Assembly (NCBI GenBank): GCA_024196135.1
Contig: JAMQCK010000747.1
Span: forward strand, 1-16,698
Reading direction: 5' to 3'
Origin: Pleurotus ostreatus/Saccharomyces cerevisiae fusant
Taxonomy: Eukaryota; Opisthokonta
Length of the DNA: 16,698 nucleotides
Position numbers and translations under genes: made by a program. This document shows positions 10,413 through 16,698 of this stretch, piece by piece. Within the stretch, counting starts at the first letter, position 1, and every line of letters starts with the position of its first letter. The notes below the pieces were generated by a model. It worked only from the letters and a program-made list of their open reading frames with translations. It was not told where the DNA came from and searched no databases.

Positions 10413-12043
10413 TCACTTGCTTGCAATGCCCAGACAGTCGCATGAACGTCTATGCTGATCCTCCATCGCGTGCGCCGCCTGCAGAATTGGAAAACACCTC
10501 TGCACGACTTCCCACAATCCCACATCGTAGTATGATGCGGGGTAGTCACTACCGAAGTGCTTTCAGGTGGGGGAAGACCATTGACAAGAAGATGGTCACC
10601 TCTGTTACCTTGTCCTCCTCTAGGGAGGCCTCCCCTATATTCAGGAAAGTGAGTGGATGGTTGCGCGCCCGCATATGGAAGACGTCCGGCGTCATTGACG
10701 GGGACGTGACGGCTGTGAAATTGATCGACAATTCCTGCAAGTCCGGGCGGCCTCGCCCATAGCTGAGGAGGGGGGAATAGGAAGCCAGAACCGGTCCGCA
10801 AAGGTACCCAACGGCAAAGTCCAGCTTCTGCAACCGCGGTCACCAGCTTGATATGCGCGCATGGTCGTCGTCCGTAAGAAAGGCGGCGTTCATCATCCGG
10901 GACGAGACTTCAGTCAGGTTCCAAAAACCAGACAAGGGTTGGAGACGGTGCAAGCGAAGTTGTGGCTCTTCCGCGCTGGCGTCCGAGCTGTACGGCGGCC
11001 TCACTATCACTTTCCACAAGTGAGGTGGAGCGCATTTTTCCTGCATCGCGCGCAGTACACTGGCAGAACGGCTGTCAAGCCCGAAGACGCCTTGCAGATC
11101 GATGACCTCCATGCTTTTGGGAGCGTGCCATGACTGCACAACTGCAGTGATGAGGTCCAAGGATATGGACTCGAGCACCATCGTGTGCAATGCAGGGAAG
11201 CTCTTCGCAGGGAATTGGGGAACCTGCAGGTGGTTGAAGTAGCCGCCATGATGCACGTGGAGGGAGGATAGGCGCTCCAGATGCGACAAGGCGAGGAACG
11301 GGTTCGGCTCCCATGTCCAGTTGTGCAGAGTCAGATGGATACTTTCCAGACGGGGCCATTGACCCAACGTGTCCATGAGAGCAGCATGCGCACCGAGGGC
11401 ATCGCTCTCGCATTTGCACCAGATAGTGAGACTATCCACGTTCGGGCAGGTCGCCGTCAGAATCGTTGTGTCCACGAAGCAGCAAGCCTTCAGCTCCAGC
11501 GTGGTAATGCTAGGCGAGAGTAGGATGCGATAAAATGGAATAAGGACTGGAGAGTCGTCCACCAGATAGTCGTGGGGATAGCAGCATAGCCGTTGTACAT
11601 TGGGGAGAAGAAGAGCAGGGGGAGGCTGTTCGACGATGGCCTGTGCGACCGTTCCACGGAACAGGATGCAGCCGTAGAACCCGTCTACATTGTAGAGTTT
11701 CTTGACGAATCTTGATTTCGCAAGAACGGGGAACCAATCCTCGCGCCGCAACGGACGAGAGAAGTTCTGCAGAGGTCAGTGCGTGCTACGAGTAAAACAG
11801 TTATAGACGCACGAAGTACCTGTGTTCCCTGGAATACTGACTCGTATCATCGTCCTCCAGATGCCATGCGTCCTGAGGCATGAGCCGGAGAAGGGGGTCC
11901 AAGCCAGCAATACTTTCCCAGAGCACCGGACCAACAGCACTGTGCAAGTACGTCGACACCCGTGACAGTCTGGAGATGTCCCTACGGTATAGACATCGGC
12001 AGATCAAGTTTAGAATCTCGGGGAGTTGAAGAGCTTCGTTCAT
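10413..12043 (-). pseudogene. F-box / leucine-rich-repeat-like protein gene, interrupted by a nonsense codon and a frameshift
   Basis: F-box proteins join substrates to SCF ubiquitin ligases through Skp1. Exon 1 (12043-11813) encodes an N-terminal F-box: LPEILNLICRCLYRRDISRL, then VLWESI. A 46-nt intron (11812-11767) joins it to exon 2, which starts NFSRPLRREDWFPVL, an arrangement common in basidiomycete F-box families. LRR-like text follows (LSSLHVHHGGYFNHL; CPNVDSLTIWC). At codon 386 the frame hits TGA (10842-10840) in the context ISSW-stop-PRLQKLDF. The same frame then reads 96 more coding-like codons (LQELSINFTAV; VFPHLKAL) to TAG at 10551-10549. One base over, 46 more codons (GSDYPASYYD; LWEVVQRCFPIL) run to TGA at 10415-10413. 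Undamaged, the product would be about 527 residues, usual for such proteins. A working 385-residue truncated protein, a sequencing error, or an 81-nt in-frame intron (10843-10763) that skips the TGA cannot be excluded. Confidence 0.8.
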
Positions 12044-13203
12044 TGCGCGTCCTTGTATACGTTAGTATCAGAGGCAATGATGCAGTGACGAGATCAGTAA
12101 CCTTAGTCTGAGGACGTTTCCAGGTGTTCAGAGGTGAGGCTTACCTCAGTTATGGTTGTGGAACTTAGAAAGGACTCGTGCCAACTCGTGGCCTCAGAAA
12201 CTCTGGTGCATGTCAATGCGTCAAGCGTGGTCTCCACGCGACTCCTCGACTGACGCCGCGATGTAAACGGATAACGAGCTTCAATACAGATTCTTCATCA
12301 TGACAGAAGAACATCGACAAGAGGAGAACGACGAAGGAGAAGCAAATGAAGTGAACGAGACGAGCGCGTGAGAATTGAAGTGTGGGAAAACGGCAGCAGA
12401 ATCAAAATTTCCATATTAGGCAAATTTCTCCTTGGCTCAGACGCTCATGCTATATGAATGCTCTACGTTGGTTGCTGCTTGTCAGATGCTTTCCTTCCTG
12501 TCTTGCGCCCTTTCTCTCAGAGTGCAAGAGTCTGCTCTCTGTAACTCTTGGTTGCCAAAGGCAGAGAGTCTGGCAAAGGTCCTGTACGTTAAAGCAGGTC
12601 TCATTTTGCGGCGTCGTTACGCGAAGGTCGGCGATTTAGTGGGCTCCTCCTCCGCTCGTTATTATCTGCTGAACAAGTTATCTATGTCGTTCAGGACCCA
12701 AGGTACCCGCTTATTGAAATCGTCTGCCATTTCGCCTAGCGGAAGCCACGCAGTGCGGGACAATGAACGGCACGATTATCGGGATTTTCTGGCTGTTACC
12801 GAGGGACTTTCAAGTCCCGCATACTGTTGATGGTCCCCGAAAACGCTATTCTTTTCTTGCCGCGATCGTGTTCACCTAATGACAGGCACACGCTTCTGTC
12901 TTGCGCACCCGGAGCCCATCGCTCCGCTCGACGCATGCGCTCGAGTAAAAGGTCTGAGACTTATGCCTCCCTCCGCGCCGAGCCAGGTACGTCCTCCCGA
13001 TATTCAGGCCCACCGACGCACTGCCCGCAAGCTTAACTACCCGACTTGACTCTCCGTCCCGCGAGACGTCTTGCCTTCATGAGGCATCCATCGCCGTCGT
13101 CGCCGAGAGGTATATAATCCGACCGATTTTTCCTCACTGCCCAGCCCAGCCAGCTCCTCCAACTCACCGCCCCCTCCCCAGCTTCCTCAAGCTCAGCTCA
13201 ACC
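12044..13203. other. Intergenic region between F-box and lectin genes
   Basis: This 1.16 kb lies between divergent gene starts. The right end holds the lectin TATA box and its CT-rich leader. The AT-richer middle contains overlapping open frames (for example 12432-12830 plus, 132 codons) with no recognisable domain, signal peptide or family motif. I see no transposase remnant, terminal repeats or RNA gene. A small unannotated gene is possible but unsupported. Confidence 0.45.
13111..13118 (+). promoter_or_regulatory. TATA box of the lectin gene
   Basis: TATATAAT lies 86-93 nt upstream of the lectin ATG. A C/T-rich leader (about 13130-13200) ending AGCTCAACC before the ATG follows it. This is a classic strong fungal promoter layout, with a start site expected near 13140-13150. 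Confidence 0.65.
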
Positions 13204-14335
13204 ATGTACTCCGTTGCGCTCCTCGCTTTCCTCCCGGCTATCCTCGCCAAGCCTTACCCCCGTCAGGCGACGACGGCGGCTGACGGCACCCTCTACATCC
13301 ACCCCAACGGCAACACCAACTTCTGCCTTGGCACCTACGGCGCTTACAACAGCGCGCCGGTCGACATCTTCGACTGCTCGACCAAGACGGCGGCGACGCC
13401 CTCGTGGTCCCTCGACAGCAGCCGTCGCCGCTTCCAGCTCAACGGCACCAACTTCTGTCTCGATGCCGGCTCCAACAGTGAGCATCTTTTCACCCACCTC
13501 CTCCTTCATTCGCTAACGCACGCGCAGTCGGTGACGGTGTCTCCATGAAGCTCTGGCAGTGCTACGACAACCTGCCCCAGCAGCAGTGGTCGTACAACTC
13601 TGGCGACCAGCACTTCTCGGTCGCCACCGGCGCCGAGTGCCTCGACCTCCGCGACGGCGCGCTCTACAACGGCGGCGCTACGCAGACGTGGCAGTGCAGC
13701 AGCCCGAACCCGAACCAGAAGTGGACGTTGACCGCTGCTCAGTCCGGCACGGGCACCAGCAGCAGCGCGTCTCAGTCTGCGTCGGGCTCCGTCTCCGGCA
13801 CGGCCTCGTCCACTTCGCCGTCGCAGACCCCGACCCAGCAGGGTGAGGCCCTTCACCCGAACGGTAACAACGGCAAGTGCCTCGACGTTCAGGGCAATGT
13901 TCAGGCCAACGGTACTCCGGTTGAGATGTATGTCTTTCTCCTCCCTCTTATCGTCCACATTTTCTGACATCTCTTCAGCTACGACTGCAACGGCACCGGC
14001 GCTCAGCAGTGGGTCCTCAACCGCGGCACCACCGCCGTCCGCCTCGCCAACACCAACTTCTGCCTTGACGCTGGCAGCAACAGTGCGTACTTCCATCGTC
14101 CTACTCACATCCATGACGCTGACCGTTCCTCGCAGTCGGCAACCAGGTTGGCATGAAGCTCTGGCAGTGCTACTCCGGCCTCGCCCAGCAGACCTGGTAC
14201 TACACCGACGACAACCGCATCGCTGTCCAGGGCTACGGGCAGTGCCTTGACCTCACCGGTGGCCGCCTCGACAACGGCAACATCGTTCAGAGCTGGACGT
14301 GCACCGACGGCAACACCAACCAGATCTGGACCTAA
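13204..14335 (+). CDS. Secreted protein with two ricin B-type (beta-trefoil) lectin domains
   Basis: Four exons (13204-13477, 13528-13927, 13979-14082, 14136-14335) with 50-53 nt introns give 325 aa. A signal peptide (MYSVALLAFLPAILA, cleavage probably after residue 15) predicts secretion. Residues 27-159 form one beta-trefoil and 197-325 a second. Each has three subrepeats built around a C-L-[DG] turn and a terminal Trp: CLG41-43, CLD85-87 and CLD129-131 with W68, QQW112 and QKW157; then CLD209-211, CLD253-255 and CLD296-298 with QQW236, QTW280 and QIW324. A Ser/Thr/Gly-rich, probably O-glycosylated linker (about 160-196) separates them. No catalytic domain is attached, so this is a sugar-binding protein and not a ribosome-inactivating toxin. 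A role in wall binding, adhesion or defence against grazers is inference. The ligand is unknown, but the family usually binds galactose or GalNAc. Confidence 0.94.
13282..13730 (+). repeat. Internal duplication, copy 1 (lectin domain 1)
   Basis: The DNA for lectin domain 1 resembles that for domain 2 at 13842-14332, including a 21-nt identical stretch coding for MKLWQCY (13545-13565 and 14153-14173). A phase-1 intron lies at the same codon in both copies, just after GSN and before IG. This points to tandem duplication of a domain-sized unit that already held that intron. Confidence 0.75.
13842..14332 (+). repeat. Internal duplication, copy 2 (lectin domain 2)
   Basis: Partner of the copy at 13282-13730. 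It has the shared intron (14083-14135) and one more (13928-13978) at VE|IYDC. The equivalent VDIFDC of copy 1 is uninterrupted, so an intron was gained or lost after the duplication. Confidence 0.75.
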
Positions 14336-14787
14336 GTCCTAGACGTTTTGTAGAATCATAGATTTCTCATTGCGGCTGTTATGGACCGGAGTCTCTTTCT
14401 CTTCATGCGTTCGTAGGACATGGACATTTGCTACTTGATCGTTGGTTTTTTGTACGCACCTTGTTGTAACCTGTCAACTGTCACCTTTGTACCAATGCAA
14501 TTTCTGTCCCAACTTTCTTGCGCGTGCCCTCTCCTGTCCACCCAACAAAAGGCAGCGGCCTCCGAATCTATTTATCGCATCTCATATTTTTCATCTTTTC
14601 AACTTCTCCTTTATCAAGATACCTTCTATCCGTGCGAGTGAAGCACAGTAAGTCAGTGTCGCTTGTTCAACATACTTCCCATATTTCTCTCTCTCCACTA
14701 TCGTACGCCATCTCTCACTCCCCTGACGCTCTCTTCGAGCTCTTAACAAGACACGATAGATTACTTGATATGCTACAATACAAACAC
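14336..14787. other. Convergent 3' region between lectin and Snu114 genes
   Basis: These 452 nt are AT-richer and T/C-rich on the plus strand, as expected for two converging 3' UTRs. Short open frames here (14420-14641, 14518-14820 plus) are made of TC-rich codons and carry no recognisable motif. Confidence 0.55.
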
Positions 14788-16698
14788 TCAACCCAACAAA
14801 TCTGCATGCCCCGACGCTGACAACGCCAGCTGTGATGCTCATCAGTTAACATCCCACCGTTCCTCAATCGGGGCGCACTCACCACAAACTCGTCGTCCAA
14901 GTATTTTGACACCGCAATCTGGTCACCCAGACCCTTTCGCCTCCGCGTCTTCAGCACCAAGTCCCGCGCGAGCGCCTGCCCCGACGCCGGCTCCAGCGGG
15001 CGCAGCTTGATGCTCGTGTCCGTCGGGTCGCCGGGCACGATCGACCAGTGGTCGAAGATCTGCAAGCAGAACGCCTGCCCCTGCGTTGCCGTCCGGAGGT
15101 CGGTCTCGAAGCCGTTGGCGTCGATGACAGGGATGAGGGCTTTGACAGTGTATAGGGGTGAGCCGGCTTTGGGGAGGTCTTGCGTAACGTGGCCACGTCG
15201 CCGGGCGAGGACGGTGTAGACGGCGGAGATGCAGTCGGCGGGGGCTTGTACTTCGACGAAGTAGATGGGCTCCATGAGACGAGGGGCGGCCATGAGGAAG
15301 GAGGAGTAGCAGACGCGGCGTGCGGTAGGTACGATTTGACCACCGCCGCGGAAGATGGGTTCTGGTGCTAAGCTGGCGTCCAGGATACGGAACTTCACGT
15401 TACGCATAGCTGGATGGATATCAAGTCAGGGCAAGCAGGGAGGTCATGACGGAACTACTGACGTTCGTCACATAGCGGACCTTCTCGCGCACCCCACTGG
15501 AAGCCCTGCTTGATGTGCTCCTTCACCGTACCAAGCATCTTCTTGTCGACCTGAGAAGGATGATGAGCAAGGAGGATACGACAGTCGACCACTGAAACTG
15601 ACCTGCGAAGGCAGCGTGTCATCAAGCAGAATATTCGGGCCGTTTTCATCAGGGCCAAATGCCCATATTGACCGCGACGCCAACAAGTCCCACTGGTACT
15701 TCTCCTCGAAGAACTTGCCGCGCTCTTTCGCTGACATGCGCATGTTGACCCGTCCCCGCTCGATATCTTCCGCAATACCCCTCTCCAACGGCTCCGCAAT
15801 CATCGTCAACCGGTTCCTGTCACACCCTTGTCAGCTCTGTGCGCAACACTCCGAGCACGCCCACTCACTTCTTATTCGGCGTATCCGCATAGCACTTCAA
15901 CGCACTGGTCTCTAGCACGGTCTCGCAGAACTTCGTCACCGGGTCCGACACCTTGATCTCAATCTCCGAGAACAGCCGCCTCAAATCGTGCATCACCGAG
16001 TCCAAATACAACTCCCCCGTCCCAATGATCACATGCTCCCCGCTCTCCTCGACCTTCGTCGACAACAGCGGGTAGCTCTTGTTCACGCTCCGCAGGCCCG
16101 CAAGCATCTTCGGCAGCTCGCTCGGCGCGATGGGCTCGATGGCGATCTTCAGCACGCTCTGCGTCATGTGCTTGATGGGGCGGAACGTGTACAGGTCGTC
16201 CTCGTAGTCGGCGGGCGCGATCGTGGCGGACTTGGAGATCGACGCGTCGACGCCGCCGAGGAGGACGAGGTTGCCGGGGCCGACCTCGTCGGTGGGGATG
16301 AAGTAGCGCGCCTCGCTGAGCCAGATGTCCTCGACGACCGCTTTCATCATGTCTTCCTCGTCTTCAGGGGAGTAGCCCTCGCCGAGGACCTTGACCTGCG
16401 TGCCCTTGCGAAGGGTGCCGGAAAGGACGCGGGCGAAGGCGCGGAAGGATTGAGCGTCGGTGGTGTGGTAGAGTTTGGCGACCTGGAGCATGAGGGGGGC
16501 GGACGGATCAGACTCCTTCATCGACACGGCGAGCTGCGAGGTCTGAGGACCCGTGTAGGTAGCCTCGACCTGCGAAGGCGGTCAGCAACTCTACTGGCAA
16601 TACAACTTCCCTGATTCACCTTGTTTCGCGCATTCGCCACCGGACTCGGTATATGCTCGACAATCACGTCCACCAACCCCGTTGACGGCCCAAAGAAC
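14788..16698 (-). CDS. SNU114: U5 snRNP GTPase Snu114/EFTUD2 (116 kDa component), C-terminal part
   Basis: An EF-2-like spliceosomal GTPase of the U5 snRNP that works with Brr2 and Prp8 during activation and disassembly, in the nucleus. Exons: 16698-16620 (partial), 16569-15869, 15816-15603, 15550-15463, 15409-14883, 14829-14788. Introns are 50-53 nt and the frame closes to 549 aa, about the C-terminal 55% of a protein usually near 970 aa. Seen in order: [19 protein letters not shown] at the end of the GTPase region; domain II ([30 protein letters not shown]); domain III ([38 protein letters not shown]); domain IV ([35 protein letters not shown]); domain V ([21 protein letters not shown]); then the conserved tail [10 protein letters not shown]. 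The GTPase motifs lie beyond the window. The short last exon ends [10 protein letters not shown]. It is convergent with the lectin gene. The family assignment is secure. Confidence 0.97.

Noticed and set aside
12382..12830. Overlapping plus-strand frames (85 and 132 codons) in the F-box/lectin intergenic region.
   Set aside because: No signal peptide, motif or convincing splice partners. The two frames overlap each other, so at most one could be real.
13204..14335. Possibility that the lectin gene encodes a ricin-like toxin.
   Set aside because: Only the carbohydrate-binding B-type fold is present. There is no ribosome-inactivating or other enzymatic domain, and the upstream region encodes none in frame.
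14715..14882. Extended C-terminal reading of Snu114 without the last splice.
   Set aside because: The unspliced tail does not resemble the family. Removing the 53-nt intron 14882-14830 gives a short natural end ([13 protein letters not shown]).

Overview
The window looks like nuclear DNA from a filamentous basidiomycete, probably an Agaricomycete. It is GC-rich, and its genes are split by many short introns of 46-53 nt with GTRNGT-type donors and YAG acceptors. The proteins are typical fungal families: a full-length PDR/CDR-type ABC transporter, an F-box protein of the expanded mushroom type, a secreted ricin-B-fold lectin and the spliceosomal GTPase Snu114. Placement below class level is inference. 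I saw no prokaryotic operons, CRISPR, tRNA, rRNA or intact transposon.

Layout, left to right. (1) 272-1, minus: the first 90 codons of an unidentified gene that runs off the left edge, with a pyrimidine-rich leader. (2) 3647-1351, minus: an eight-exon leukotriene A4 hydrolase/aminopeptidase of the M1 family, 649 aa, with all catalytic residues present. (3) 3648-5145: a 1.5 kb divergent intergenic region with a TATA element, an E-box and several probably spurious open frames. (4) 5146-10270, plus: a 15-exon pleiotropic drug resistance ABC transporter of 1474 aa. Every splice junction closes the frame and the protein has the full (NBD-TMD)2 layout. (5) 12043-10413, minus: an F-box/leucine-rich-repeat-like gene, convergent with the transporter, that carries an in-frame TGA and a later frameshift. 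It is probably a decaying family member. (6) 12044-13203: a 1.2 kb region with no recognised gene apart from the lectin promoter at its right end. (7) 13204-14335, plus: a secreted protein of 325 aa with two ricin-type beta-trefoil lectin domains joined by a Ser/Thr-rich linker. (8) 16698-14788, minus: the C-terminal 549 residues of Snu114/EFTUD2, truncated by the right edge.

The genes do not form an obvious pathway or cluster. Housekeeping functions (splicing GTPase, M1 peptidase) are mixed with fast-evolving accessory families (drug efflux, F-box, secreted lectin), as is common in mushroom genomes. I found no convincing new multi-gene system. The points most worth a second look are the two lesions in the F-box gene, the internal duplication of the lectin with one shared and one unshared intron, the degenerate first sugar site of the lectin, and an Arg-rich in-frame extension upstream of the hydrolase start that could be a mitochondrial presequence. 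Exon coordinates were assigned by hand from splice consensus, frame closure and family similarity; RNA-seq would be the decisive test.
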